Part shown: positions 1 to 8,247 of the stretch, in pieces
Position numbering within the stretch: the first letter of the stretch is position 1
Layout: each line of letters opens with the position of its first letter
From: Lentibacter sp.
GTDB taxonomy: Bacteria > Pseudomonadota > Alphaproteobacteria > Rhodobacterales > Rhodobacteraceae
DNA length: 64,000 nt
Direction of reading: 5' to 3'
NCBI GenBank assembly: GCA_016744435.1
Contig: JADGEJ010000018.1
Span: 1 to 64,000 of the forward strand
Program-made: the position numbers and the translations under genes
The notes under the pieces: generated by a model
Database searches by the model: none
What the model was told of the DNA's origin: nothing
Seen by the model: the letters and a program-made list of their open reading frames with translations, nothing else

Positions 1-471
1 ATCACGCCACACCAAAAGTGGGGCATCCACTCAACCTATTCAGACAACCTTCTGATGCTGACGCTTAACCGCGGTGGCCCGGTTGTCTGGCTGTCAGAAG
101 TTGACGCCGCCAAAGCCGGTATCGTCGATAACGACTGGGTTGAAGTTTACAACGTCAACGGTGCTCTTACAGCGCGGGCCGTTGTGAGCCAGAGGATGAA
201 AGACGGCACGCTGTTCATGTATCACGCTCAAGAGAAGATCGTGAACACGCCCGGCTCCGAGAAGACAGGCCACCGTGGCGGGATCCACAACTCTGTCACC
301 CGCACAACACTGAAGCCAACCCACATGATCGGCGGCTACGCGCACCAGTCATACGGCTTCAACTACTACGGAACTGTTGGCAGCAACCGCGATGAGTTTG
401 TTGTCGTCCGCAAGATGAAAAATGTCGACTGGCTCGACACTCCAGCTAACCCGAAGGAGGCCGCAGAATGA
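1..471 (+). CDS. narG: respiratory nitrate reductase alpha subunit, C-terminal part (partial at window start)
   Basis: This is the C-terminal 156 residues of the molybdenum-containing catalytic subunit of the membrane-bound nitrate reductase, which reduces nitrate to nitrite at the cytoplasmic face. The reading frame is open from base 1; the visible protein begins with ITPHQKWGIHSTYSDN, a segment typical of the NarG substrate and cofactor domain. The conserved C-terminal barrel follows, including the HRGGIHNSVTRTTLKPTHM stretch. Its stop overlaps the narH start (ATGA at 468-471), so the two are translationally coupled. The 5' part with the Fe-S cluster and most of the molybdopterin domain lies outside the window. 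Identity is firm because narHJI follow. Confidence 0.96.
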   Translation: MTPHQKWGIHSTYSDNLLMLTLNRGGPVVWLSEVDAAKAGIVDNDWVEVYNVNGALTARAVVSQRMKDGTLFMYHAQEKIVNTPGSEKTGHRGGIHNSVTRTTLKPTHMIGGYAHQSYGFNYYGTVGSNRDEFVVVRKMKNVDWLDTPANPKEAAE

Positions 472-1991
472 AAGTCCGCGCACAAATAGGCATGGTCTTG
501 AACCTCGACAAATGTATCGGGTGCCACACTTGCTCCGTCACATGTAAGAACGTTTGGACAAGCCGCGATGGCGTTGAATACGCATGGTTCAACAACGTCG
601 AAACAAAGCCTGGTCTTGGCTACCCGACCGACTGGGAAAACCAAGCCAAATGGAACGGCGGCTGGACACGCACCAAAGCCGGCAAGCTACAGCCTAAACA
701 GGGCGGCAAGTGGCGCATCTTGGCCAACATCTTTGGCAACCCTGATTTGCCCGAAATCGACGACTACTATGAGCCGTTTGACTTTGACTATGACCACCTG
801 AAGTCAGCGCCCGAGATGACGGCGTTTCCGACAGCACGACCACGCTCAAAGATCACGGGCGAGCGTATCGAGAAGATCGAGAAAGGCCCAAACTGGGAAG
901 AAATTCTCGGCGGAGAATTCTCCAAACGCGCAGGCGACTACAACTTCGAGGGCATCCAAAAGGAGATCTACGGGGAGTACGAGAACACCTTTATGATGTA
1001 CCTCCCGCGTCTCTGCGAGCACTGTCTTAACCCGGCTTGCGTGGCCTCTTGCCCCTCAGGCGCGATCTATAAGCGCGAGGAAGACGGCATTGTGCTGATC
1101 GACCAAGAGAAGTGCCGCGGCTGGCGCATGTGCGTGTCTGGCTGCCCTTACAAAAAGGTCTACTACAACTGGGAAAGCGGCAAATCCGAGAAGTGCACAT
1201 TGTGCTACCCTCGGATCGAAAGCGGCAACCCGACTGTTTGTTCAGAAACCTGCGTTGGCCGGATCCGCTACTTGGGCGTCATGCTTTACGACGCTGACAA
1301 GATCGAAGAAGCGGCGAACACATCTGACGAGCAAGACTTGTATGATGCACAGCTCGGCGTGTTCCTTGACCCGTCTGACCCTGAAGTCATCAAAGCGGCC
1401 CGCCGTGACGGTGTGCCAGAAGACTGGATCAAAGGCGCGCAGGACAGCCCGATCTGGAAGATGGCGATGGACTGGAAAGTGGCCTTCCCGCTGCACCCGG
1501 AATACCGCACGCTTCCGATGGTTTGGTATATCCCGCCGCTCTCCCCGATCACCAACGCTGCAGAAGCGGGCAAGATCGGCATGAACGGCGCGATGCCTGA
1601 CGTAAAATCAATGCGCATTCCGGTGAAATACCTCGCCAACATGCTGACAGCAGGCGACGAAGCGCCAGTTGTCACGGCGCTGGAACGGATGATGGCGATG
1701 CGTGCTTATATGCGCTCCAAAACCATCGACGGCGTGATTGATGAGGGCATTGCAGAGCAGGTTGGCCTCACGCCAGCGCTCATCGAAGACATGTATAAGA
1801 TCATGGCCTTGGCTGACTACGAAGACCGCTTTGTCATCCCCACAACGCACCGAGAGCAGGTGGAAGACGCCTATGAGCTGCGCAGCGAATGCGGCTTTAC
1901 CGACAGCAACGGCTGCTCACCGGGCATCAGTAAAGGCTCGCTGTTTGGCGGCTCTAAGAAGGCGCTCAAAATGCCAGCGGAGGTGAAGTGA
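468..1991 (+). CDS. narH: respiratory nitrate reductase beta (iron-sulfur) subunit
   Basis: This 507-residue electron-transfer subunit carries four Fe-S clusters between the NarI haems and NarG. The ferredoxin-like cysteine groups are visible: CIGCHTCSVTCK near residue 19, CEHCLNPACVASCP near 183, CRGWRMCVSGCP near 217 (the tryptophan in place of a cysteine marks the [3Fe-4S] site of NarH), and CTLC...CSETCVGR near 244-262. Length matches the family. The start overlaps the narG stop and the end overlaps narJ by ATGA (1988-1991). There is no signal peptide, as expected for a cytoplasmic subunit. Confidence 0.98.
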   Translation: MKVRAQIGMVLNLDKCIGCHTCSVTCKNVWTSRDGVEYAWFNNVETKPGLGYPTDWENQAKWNGGWTRTKAGKLQPKQGGKWRILANIFGNPDLPEIDDYYEPFDFDYDHLKSAPEMTAFPTARPRSKITGERIEKIEKGPNWEEILGGEFSKRAGDYNFEGIQKEIYGEYENTFMMYLPRLCEHCLNPACVASCPSGAIYKREEDGIVLIDQEKCRGWRMCVSGCPYKKVYYNWESGKSEKCTLCYPRIESGNPTVCSETCVGRIRYLGVMLYDADKIEEAANTSDEQDLYDAQLGVFLDPSDPEVIKAARRDGVPEDWIKGAQDSPIWKMAMDWKVAFPLHPEYRTLPMVWYIPPLSPITNAAEAGKIGMNGAMPDVKSMRIPVKYLANMLTAGDEAPVVTALERMMAMRAYMRSKTIDGVIDEGIAEQVGLTPALIEDMYKIMALADYEDRFVIPTTHREQVEDAYELRSECGFTDSNGCSPGISKGSLFGGSKKALKMPAEVK

Positions 1992-2737
1992 TGGGACGGA
2001 CTGTTCAAATGGATCGCACGCTCAAAGCGCTCTCGCTGGTGTTGAGTTACCCGACGCTTGAATTGCAGCAAGCGATGCCCGAAATCAGTGGCGTTCTCGC
2101 CGCTGACACACGGCTCACGGCGCAAGCGCGTCGGGCGTTGCGCCCGCTGATGGAGGAGTTGGCGGCGCGCGACATCTATGAACTTGAAGAGCAGTTTGTG
2201 CTGCTGTTTGATCGCTCGCGCACCCTGTCGCTCAACCTCTTTGAGCACGTGCATGGCGAAAGCCGTGACCGCGGCAGCGCGATGGTGTCACTGGTGGAAA
2301 GCTACCGCGAGGCCGGGTTTGACCCGATCTCAAGCGAGTTGCCCGACCACCTCCCGGTCTTGCTTGAGTACCTGTCGGTTATACCCATGGCTGAAATGCA
2401 GGATACTCTGGCGGACGCGGCCCATATCTTTGAGGCTCTCAGCACGCGACTTGCGCGCCGCGAGTCTCCTTATGGTGCCGTGTTCGCCGCATTGATCCAG
2501 CTCTCGGGTGCCACGGCTGACGCCGAAACGGTGGCCGTGTTGTTGGAAGAGCCAGATGACGACCCGACCGACCTCGAGGCGCTCGACGCCGTCTGGGAAG
2601 ACAGCGAAGTCACTTTCGGACCAGACCCCAACGCAGGCTGCCCGCAAGTGCGCGACATGCTCTCGCAGATGGACACGCCCGTTAACGCGGCCCCGCCCGC
2701 TACCCCCGCAACAACTCCGCCCCAAGCGGCTGAGTGA
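1988..2737 (+). CDS. narJ: nitrate reductase molybdenum cofactor assembly chaperone
   Basis: NarJ is a soluble chaperone that binds apo-NarG and allows molybdenum cofactor insertion before docking to NarI. The 249-residue product is mostly helical and has the family's acidic helix region (EEQFVLLFDRSRTLSLNLFEHVHGESRDRG), a signature of the TorD/NarJ group. The C-terminal 25 residues are rich in Pro, Ala and Thr and look like a disordered tail. It sits between narH (4-bp overlap) and narI, its usual place. It is not part of the final enzyme. Confidence 0.96.
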   Translation: MMGRTVQMDRTLKALSLVLSYPTLELQQAMPEISGVLAADTRLTAQARRALRPLMEELAARDIYELEEQFVLLFDRSRTLSLNLFEHVHGESRDRGSAMVSLVESYREAGFDPISSELPDHLPVLLEYLSVIPMAEMQDTLADAAHIFEALSTRLARRESPYGAVFAALIQLSGATADAETVAVLLEEPDDDPTDLEALDAVWEDSEVTFGPDPNAGCPQVRDMLSQMDTPVNAAPPATPATTPPQAAE

Positions 2738-2748
2738 AGGAGGCCAAG

Positions 2749-3441
2749 ATGAACAACTTTTTCTTCGGAATTTTCCCTTACATCGCTATCTCGGTGATGG
2801 TCTTTGGGTCGATCGCACGTTACGAGCGCGACCCGTTCACATGGAAGTCATCTTCCTCACAACTCCTGCGTCGCAAGCAGCTGATCATGGGCTCAATCCT
2901 GTTTCACGTTGGCGTCCTGATCATCTTCTTTGGTCACTTGGGCGGCTTGCTCACGCCGATCTGGATCTTTGATGCGCTGGGCATAAGCCACGGCGCCAAG
3001 CAACTTCTCGCGGTTGTTGCTGGCGGCATCGCTGGTGTCATGATGCTGGTGGGCGGGCTTATGCTCTTGCATCGCCGCTTGTTTGATGCGCGCGTGCGGG
3101 CAACCTCGACGTTCGCAGACACCGGCATTCTGGTGTTGCTCATGGCACAGCTGATCTTGGGGCTTAGCACCATCATCGTGTCGCTTCAGCACCTTGATGG
3201 CCACGAGATGACCAAGTTCATGTCATGGGCGCAGGGCATCCTGACGTTCCAGGCAGGCGCGGCTGACCATATCGCCGATGTGGCGCTGGTGTTTAAGCTG
3301 CACCTTGTCTTGGGCCTCACCATCTTCCTAGTGTTCCCGTTCACGCGCCTCGTGCACATGCTCTCGGTTCCGCTGCGCTACCTGACGCGCCCCGGCTACC
3401 AAGTCGTGCGGTCACGCCGCAAAAACACGCCAGCGGAGTAA
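2749..3441 (+). CDS. narI: respiratory nitrate reductase gamma subunit (cytochrome b)
   Basis: NarI is the membrane cytochrome b subunit that oxidises quinol and passes electrons to NarH. About five membrane segments are visible, with histidines in the segments around HVGVLIIFFGHLGG and KLHLVLGLTIF that can ligate the two b haems. I chose ATG 2749 (230 residues) because AAGGAGG lies 5-6 bases upstream at 2737-2743; an in-frame GTG at 2734 would add five residues and overlap the narJ stop. The C-terminus ends in a basic cytoplasmic tail, as usual. It is the fourth gene of the operon. Confidence 0.96.
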   Translation: MNNFFFGIFPYIAISVMVFGSIARYERDPFTWKSSSSQLLRRKQLIMGSILFHVGVLIIFFGHLGGLLTPIWIFDALGISHGAKQLLAVVAGGIAGVMMLVGGLMLLHRRLFDARVRATSTFADTGILVLLMAQLILGLSTIIVSLQHLDGHEMTKFMSWAQGILTFQAGAADHIADVALVFKLHLVLGLTIFLVFPFTRLVHMLSVPLRYLTRPGYQVVRSRRKNTPAE

Positions 3442-3446
3442 GAGAT

Positions 3447-4244
3447 ATGAACGTAGCTCTTTTCCCCGACGTGACAGTCAATGACGTAAACATCACTTCA
3501 GCCGCAATCGCGGCTGAGGCACAGAACCACGAAGTCCCCAAAGGCAAGCCGGGCCTCGCGTGGCGCAAAGCTGCGCGCGCCTTGGTGATCCGTGAGTTGC
3601 TCTTGCAAGAGGCGGCAAAGCTTGGCCTTGTCGCTGACGCGCAGCTCTTGTCGGAAGGCAAACGCGAAACCGAGGAGGAAGCCCTCATTCGCGGCGTGAT
3701 CGAAGCCCGCGTTGATGTGGCCGTGCCTTCCGAGGCCGAGGTGCGCGCTATTTGGGAGCAAGACCCAGAGCGCTTCCGCTCTCCTCCCCTTTGGGAAGTC
3801 TCGCATATTCTGTGCGCTGCCGAGCCAACAGATGAGGCGGCCACAGCCAAGGCCTTGGTGAAAGCCGAAGCGCTGGCAAAAGATGTCGCCAGATCGCCCA
3901 AGGCGTTTGCGCGCATCGCCAAAGACGAAAGCGACTGCGGCTCAAAGTCAAACGGTGGCGCGTTGGGCCAGCTCAGCCCCGGCGACACTGTGCCGGAGTT
4001 TGAAGCCGTCTTGCGCACGCTGCAAGAAGGTCAGGTTACATCCGCCCCCGTGCGCTCGCGCTTTGGCTATCACATCATCAGGCTCGACGCGGTTGCTTTA
4101 GGCTCGGTGCTGCCGTTTGACGTGGTCGCCCCCAAGATCAAGGCCGCCGCCGAGAAAGCCGGTTGGACAAAGGCCGTGCATGCCTTCACCGGTGATCTCG
4201 TCAAAACCGCCAAGATCGACGGCATCGACGTGGCGGCGTTCTGA
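3447..4244 (+). CDS. PpiC-type peptidyl-prolyl cis-trans isomerase of the nar operon (NifM-like)
   Basis: The 265-residue protein lacks a signal peptide and ends in a parvulin rotamase domain (about residues 105-230). That domain shows the hallmarks WEVSHILCAA, the GSKSNGGALGQLSPG loop and FGYHIIRLD. Cytoplasmic parvulins of this form are related to NifM, which helps fold nitrogenase iron protein. A comparable gene follows narI in Pseudomonas nar clusters. It starts 5 bp after narI on the same strand, so an assembly or folding role for the nitrate reductase is the natural inference, not proved here. Fold and family are sure; the client protein is not. Confidence 0.9.
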   Translation: MNVALFPDVTVNDVNITSAAIAAEAQNHEVPKGKPGLAWRKAARALVIRELLLQEAAKLGLVADAQLLSEGKRETEEEALIRGVIEARVDVAVPSEAEVRAIWEQDPERFRSPPLWEVSHILCAAEPTDEAATAKALVKAEALAKDVARSPKAFARIAKDESDCGSKSNGGALGQLSPGDTVPEFEAVLRTLQEGQVTSAPVRSRFGYHIIRLDAVALGSVLPFDVVAPKIKAAAEKAGWTKAVHAFTGDLVKTAKIDGIDVAAF

Positions 4245-4249
4245 GGTCG

Positions 4250-4643
4250 GTAGGCGTCGCGCAGCTCGACTTCGATAACTTCCATCCCGAGTTTGTCCAT
4301 TTGCTCGGCTTGGTAGACTTCCGATTTCTCGACGCAGACTGTTTTGGGGTCAAGCACCAGCACGTTCATGGAGAGCCATGTCGAGCTATAGCAAAGCGGC
4401 GGCGGGGAGTTGTGGGCGGGCTGTGCGCTGTCGACAATTTCCCAGCCGTTCTTCTCAAACATCGCGCGCTGCTCTGCGGGCAGGCGGCGCTGCGGGTTGT
4501 TCAGGATCAGACCGGGGCGCAGCGGCGTGAACGTCGCGTCGATGTGGATCGGGTAGGGATCACCGGGGAAATTGACGGTGTGCACGCGGTGCTCGGGGAA
4601 GTGGCGCTTGAGCCACTCGATGCCTTTGAGGTTGGTCGTGAAG
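4250..4643 (-). pseudogene. internal fragment of an amidinotransferase gene (partial duplicate of the gene at 5351-6472)
   Basis: Bases 4250-4643 match 5432-5825, inside the intact amidinotransferase gene, with seven substitutions in 394 bp by hand alignment. The fragment lacks the 5' half and the last 27 codons, including the catalytic cysteine region, so it cannot make active enzyme. Its reading frame is still open and runs on antisense into ppiC. It lies 5 bp past the ppiC stop and 14 bp from the lysE stop. Six of the seven differences are synonymous and one is Val/Ile, so both copies descend from genes that were under selection when they diverged. Confidence 0.9.
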
Positions 4644-4657
4644 GCGTCGGCAACTGA

Positions 4658-5293
4658 CTACTGTTCTTGCATCGCAAGTCGGATACCGAGAGCAATGAAC
4701 ACCGCTCCGAGAGTTCTGTCCATCCATCGCCCAATGCCGGGCCGACTGCGTAACCCGCGGCTCAGCTTTTCTCCCAACAGAACCAGCGGCGGTTCGATCA
4801 CTGCGGCGACCCCGATTATCATGATGCCGTGAAGCGACAACTGGGCCCAAGTTGGGCCTGCGCCCGCAACAACAAACTGAGGCAAAAAAGCGAGGAAGAA
4901 TATCGCAACTTTCGGGTTGAGCAGCGAGACGAGAATGCCCTGCCGTAAGACTTGGAGATTGGAAATCTGTCGTGTTGGCTGGTTGGCCACAAACGAGCCG
5001 CCATCAGAGCGTAGCGCTGAAACCCCAAGGTAAATCAGATAGGCGGCACCAACCCACTTCACGACGGTGAAGGCCATCGCGGAAGACGCAAGGATTGCTG
5101 ATAATCCTGCGGCGGCGAATATGACGTGCACCAGTGCGCCAGACCATATGCCAGCCATTGCAGCAAAGCCTGCGCGCCTGCCGCCACGCACTGTCTGCCC
5201 TAAGATAAACGCGATATCCGGGCCTGGCGATAGGTTGAGCAATACTGCGGCGCTTAGGAATGTTGTCCAGTGAAGGAGGGAGTAATCAAACAT
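4658..5293 (-). CDS. LysE/RhtB-family amino-acid exporter
   Basis: This 211-residue membrane protein has about six hydrophobic segments and the LysE/RhtB N-terminal motif NLSPGPD after the first segment (near residue 20). The family exports amino acids such as lysine, threonine, homoserine and leucine; the substrate here cannot be told. It lies between a truncated and a full copy of an amidinotransferase gene, all on the minus strand, and ends 14 bp from the fragment. That placement suggests it arrived or was rearranged together with the duplicated segment. The ATG is at 5293. AAAGGA lies about 12 bases upstream, a rather long spacing. Confidence 0.9.
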   Translation of the reverse strand: MFDYSLLHWTTFLSAAVLLNLSPGPDIAFILGQTVRGGRRAGFAAMAGIWSGALVHVIFAAAGLSAILASSAMAFTVVKWVGAAYLIYLGVSALRSDGGSFVANQPTRQISNLQVLRQGILVSLLNPKVAIFFLAFLPQFVVAGAGPTWAQLSLHGIMIIGVAAVIEPPLVLLGEKLSRGLRSRPGIGRWMDRTLGAVFIALGIRLAMQEQ

Positions 5294-5350
5294 GGCTCAA
5301 GTGATCCTTTGGTTGCTGTTGGTTTCAGGCGAGCCGAGAGTGGCTTTTCC

Positions 5351-6472
5351 TTACATGTTGGGGAAGTAGTCTTCGCAGTCACCGTCACGGTAGACGTCGG
5401 CTGTGCAGCAGTGCAGGCCGCCGCCAAAGGCGTAGGCGTCGCGCAGCTCGACTTCGACAACTTCCATCCCGAGCTTGTCCATTTGCTCGGCTTGGTAGAC
5501 TTCCGATTTCTCGACGCAGACAGTCTTTGGATCAAGCACCAGCACGTTCATGGAGAGCCATGTCGAGCTATAGCAAAGCGGCGGCGGGGAGTTGTGGGCG
5601 GGCTGTGCGCTGTCGACAATTTCCCAGCCGTTCTTCTCAAACATCGCGCGCTGCTCTGCGGGCAGGCGGCGCTGCGGGTTGTTCAGGATCAGACCGGGGC
5701 GCAGCGGCGTGAACGTCGCGTCGATGTGGATCGGGTAGGGATCACCGGGGAAATTGACGGTGTGCACGCGGTGCTCGGGGAAGTGGCGCTTGAGCCATTC
5801 GATGCCTTTGAGGTTGGTCGTGAAGCCGTGTTGCACAACCAAGTCACGGCCAAAGCGCAGCACATCGGCGGCGTCAAACAGCGGCTCTTCCTCGGTGGTT
5901 ACAAAGAACTTCTCTTCGGCCCATTTGAGGCGCTGGGCGTCGCCTATCTTTTCGCTCAAGTAGTCAGGGTGATAGTCGGCATCTGTGAGGCGCGGCTTGG
6001 GCGCGCTCTCGTGGCGAAAGCGTGGGTCTTCATTGAAGTATTGCTGCATGAGGGGCCGATAGTTGAGGTATTCAAACCAGCGGCAGCGGTAGGACATCGT
6101 CGCCTCAAGCATCTCGCGGCCAACTGTCAGCAGCACGTCGCGCGGCGGCATGCAGCCAAACTGGCTTTCGGTGTGAAAGTCGGGCGTTGTGGCGGGCTTG
6201 CTGTGGTCGATGCTGTCGGGGCGGTCAACCCGCACACCGCGTGCTTTGAGCTGGCCTGCGAACGTGTCGAGCAACTCGTTGGCACGATCAATCGTTTCTT
6301 GAGGGCGGCGGCCCCACATGCCACGCATGTCGCTGTCTTCGGGGACTTTGGCGTCAAGCGCTGGCTCTTCGGGCGGAATGTGGCAGTCATCAGCGCGGCC
6401 CACGATGACGTGGCGCAGCCTGTCCCATTCGTTCCAGCTTTTGACTTCGGTTTTGTCGGGTGACCATGCCAT
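5351..6472 (-). CDS. glycine/inosamine amidinotransferase-family protein
   Basis: The 373-residue product resembles L-arginine:glycine (or inosamine-phosphate) amidinotransferases. These move the amidino group of arginine to an amine through a cysteine intermediate. The C-terminus has GGGLHCCTADVYR, where the family has its catalytic cysteine (GGGFHCWT in the animal enzyme). The catalytic histidine is probably in PYPIHIDATF and the aspartate in FDAADVLRFG. I chose ATG 6472, which has GGAG 7-8 bases upstream; an in-frame GTG at 6484 is weaker. The acceptor amine is unknown, and no creatine or streptomycin-type genes are nearby. A partial copy lies at 4250-4643. Confidence 0.85.
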   Translation of the reverse strand: MAWSPDKTEVKSWNEWDRLRHVIVGRADDCHIPPEEPALDAKVPEDSDMRGMWGRRPQETIDRANELLDTFAGQLKARGVRVDRPDSIDHSKPATTPDFHTESQFGCMPPRDVLLTVGREMLEATMSYRCRWFEYLNYRPLMQQYFNEDPRFRHESAPKPRLTDADYHPDYLSEKIGDAQRLKWAEEKFFVTTEEEPLFDAADVLRFGRDLVVQHGFTTNLKGIEWLKRHFPEHRVHTVNFPGDPYPIHIDATFTPLRPGLILNNPQRRLPAEQRAMFEKNGWEIVDSAQPAHNSPPPLCYSSTWLSMNVLVLDPKTVCVEKSEVYQAEQMDKLGMEVVEVELRDAYAFGGGLHCCTADVYRDGDCEDYFPNM

Positions 6473-6564
6473 ATTATTCTCCACATTCTGTTTGAGCCTT
6501 GATCGCGGATCAAGCGCGCCAACGCAAGCCGTGTCGCAATATCGGCTTGTAGGAGATTGGGCGA

Positions 6565-7515
6565 ATGGGCAGTCTTGGACTCATGAGGTTGATTTTAACG
6601 CATTCGCTTATCACGTTTCGAAACGCCCCTGAGCTGGAGGGGACTTTTGCCTTTGACTGCATGGAAGACTTTACAGTCGGGCCTTTGCGCGGCTGGCCGG
6701 ACGCCGCAGCGTTTGGCGCTGAACGCGCGGCCTACTGGCAGGACAACCCGATGCATCGGCTCCCCGATGGCGAGGAGCTGGACTATTCTGTCTGGACGCA
6801 GAGCTATCCGGAGTATGATTGGGTGAATTACTTGTTCACGCCAAAGGAAGACCATCCAGCGCTCCACCGCTTTGAAGAGATTGCGCCGGATGCAGTTGAA
6901 TTCGAGATATGGATCGCACCCAATGCAAGAAGCCAGATAGGGCTTTGGTATACGATAGCCGAGCTGGAGCGTATCGGAGTGAAAAGCCATCAAGTCTCTC
7001 TGGTTCAGTTTCCGGAGGGTCTTTCACTGGAGGACCGTGCTAAGCTGGTCTGTGATCTTTTGCATAGCTCCGAGAATGCGAGAAGGCCTGTTCACGCAGA
7101 TTGGGCGCGTTACTTGGCGTTGTGGCAAGCCGCGCAAAGCTTGCCAGCGCCTTTCTCGCAAAGTTTGACAGAAGAGATGTCCAAAGAAGAACACCGCGCG
7201 GTGCAAATCCTGTCCGGCCGTTGTCCAGATCCGAAGACCGGATTGAACAACATCCAAGCTCGGCTCCTGCGTGCAGCTTTGTGGCGTCGTGCCCGTACTT
7301 CGAATGGATGGGCAAAAATGGCATGGGTTATCGGAGAAGCCATGGCGGCTGGCTGGGACGACGGCGACAATGTTGGCGATGGAGTGCTACAGAACGAGCT
7401 TGAGGCGCTCGCCCGCCAAAGCCCGCCGCTGTTTGAAATAAAGGGAGAAGGCGCGATGCGGTTTTGCGAGGTGCGTTTAACAGCGGCTGGCTGTGCCCTC
7501 GCCGAGGCGCTTTAA
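6565..7515 (+). CDS. DUF1835-like conserved protein
   Basis: This 316-residue soluble protein has no signal peptide or membrane segment. The N-terminal pattern (LTHSL..., then an acidic FDCMEDFTVGPL) recalls DUF1835, in which a short beta strand is followed by DD.s.GPl; the C-terminal 70 residues may match the usual DUF3658 partner. No catalytic motif can be named. ATG 6565 has AGGAG nine bases upstream; a second ATG at 6583 would start nearer the conserved region. It is divergent from the amidinotransferase gene and its stop overlaps the convergent tetR gene by four bases. The family link is from motif memory only. Confidence 0.6.
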   Translation: MGSLGLMRLILTHSLITFRNAPELEGTFAFDCMEDFTVGPLRGWPDAAAFGAERAAYWQDNPMHRLPDGEELDYSVWTQSYPEYDWVNYLFTPKEDHPALHRFEEIAPDAVEFEIWIAPNARSQIGLWYTIAELERIGVKSHQVSLVQFPEGLSLEDRAKLVCDLLHSSENARRPVHADWARYLALWQAAQSLPAPFSQSLTEEMSKEEHRAVQILSGRCPDPKTGLNNIQARLLRAALWRRARTSNGWAKMAWVIGEAMAAGWDDGDNVGDGVLQNELEALARQSPPLFEIKGEGAMRFCEVRLTAAGCALAEAL

Positions 7516-8126
7516 GTTCCGTAGCGGGCCAGTATCGTGCCGACGGCTTCGTGAACGACGTGCTCTATTTCGGCGTCGGTAAACTCGGTTTGAACGCCAA
7601 AGATCGCGCGTGTCCAGAGTCTGGTTTTGCACAGCTCGCTGAATTGCTCGGCCATCATGACTGGGTCTTCTGCCACGAGTTCGCCACGGGCGATGGCGAC
7701 CTTGAGGTAGAGCACCATGCGGTTGCAGCCCATCTCGGGGCCACTTTCGTAGAAGGCTTGACCAAGCTCGGGGAAACGTGCGCTTTCGGCGGCGCAGATG
7801 CGGAACATCTGTAGTGAAAAGTTTGACAGGAGAAAGCGCAGCAGGCTGGTCGCAGTCGCTGTCATCACCTCACGAGGCGGCGCAGCGAAGTCGACAATGT
7901 CAAGGGTTGCCTCGGCCATGCGCGCGCATTCGTGGCGCGCGACTTCCTGAAACAGCATACGTTTGTCGGGGACGTAGCTGTAAAGCGTTGCTTTGGACAC
8001 GCCCGCCTCGGCGGCGATGTCGTCAACCGAAGCGCCTTCAAAGCCATCTCGCAAAAACACTGCGCGTGCACCCGAGAGTACGGCGTCAAACTTGCGGCCT
8101 TTTTTGATGGTGGCTGGGGCGTCCAT
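7512..8126 (-). CDS. TetR/AcrR-family transcriptional regulator
   Basis: The N-terminal 60 residues form a TetR DNA-binding domain: ARAVFLRDGFEGASVDDIAAEAGVSK followed by ATLYSYVPDKRMLF. The rest is the variable ligand-binding and dimerisation domain, of the type with a conserved helix rich in FRICAAESARFPELG. I chose ATG 8126 (204 residues), which has AAAGGA about nine bases upstream, over a GTG at 8150. It is divergent from mbfA with 121 bp between starts, so it may act on itself or on its neighbour, although the shared spacer already carries an Irr-type site. The ligand is unknown. Confidence 0.9.
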   Translation of the reverse strand: MDAPATIKKGRKFDAVLSGARAVFLRDGFEGASVDDIAAEAGVSKATLYSYVPDKRMLFQEVARHECARMAEATLDIVDFAAPPREVMTATATSLLRFLLSNFSLQMFRICAAESARFPELGQAFYESGPEMGCNRMVLYLKVAIARGELVAEDPVMMAEQFSELCKTRLWTRAIFGVQTEFTDAEIEHVVHEAVGTILARYGT

Positions 8127-8217
8127 GAGTGTCCTTTGTGGAGTTGGCACAACCTAAACTATGCAGTTCAATTGCAGCAAGGGTTTTCGCTTGAACCTCG
8201 CGTCAGCCTCGCTCATA

Positions 8218-8234
8218 TTTAGAATCATTCTAAA
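8218..8234. promoter_or_regulatory. Irr-type operator (ICE box) upstream of mbfA
   Basis: TTTAGAATCATTCTAAA is a perfect 7+3+7 inverted repeat ending 13 bp before the mbfA start codon. It fits the form I recall for Irr-binding iron control elements in alphaproteobacteria. Irr represses iron storage and export genes when iron is low, and mbfA is a known Irr target in Agrobacterium and Bradyrhizobium. Its position, close to the start codon, suits repression. Confidence 0.85.
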
Positions 8235-8247
8235 TTGAGGGCCGGCA

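Noticed and set aside
5270-6463. A 397-codon open frame on the plus strand opposite the amidinotransferase
   Set aside because: It is the antisense of a clearly conserved gene and its product has no domain features.
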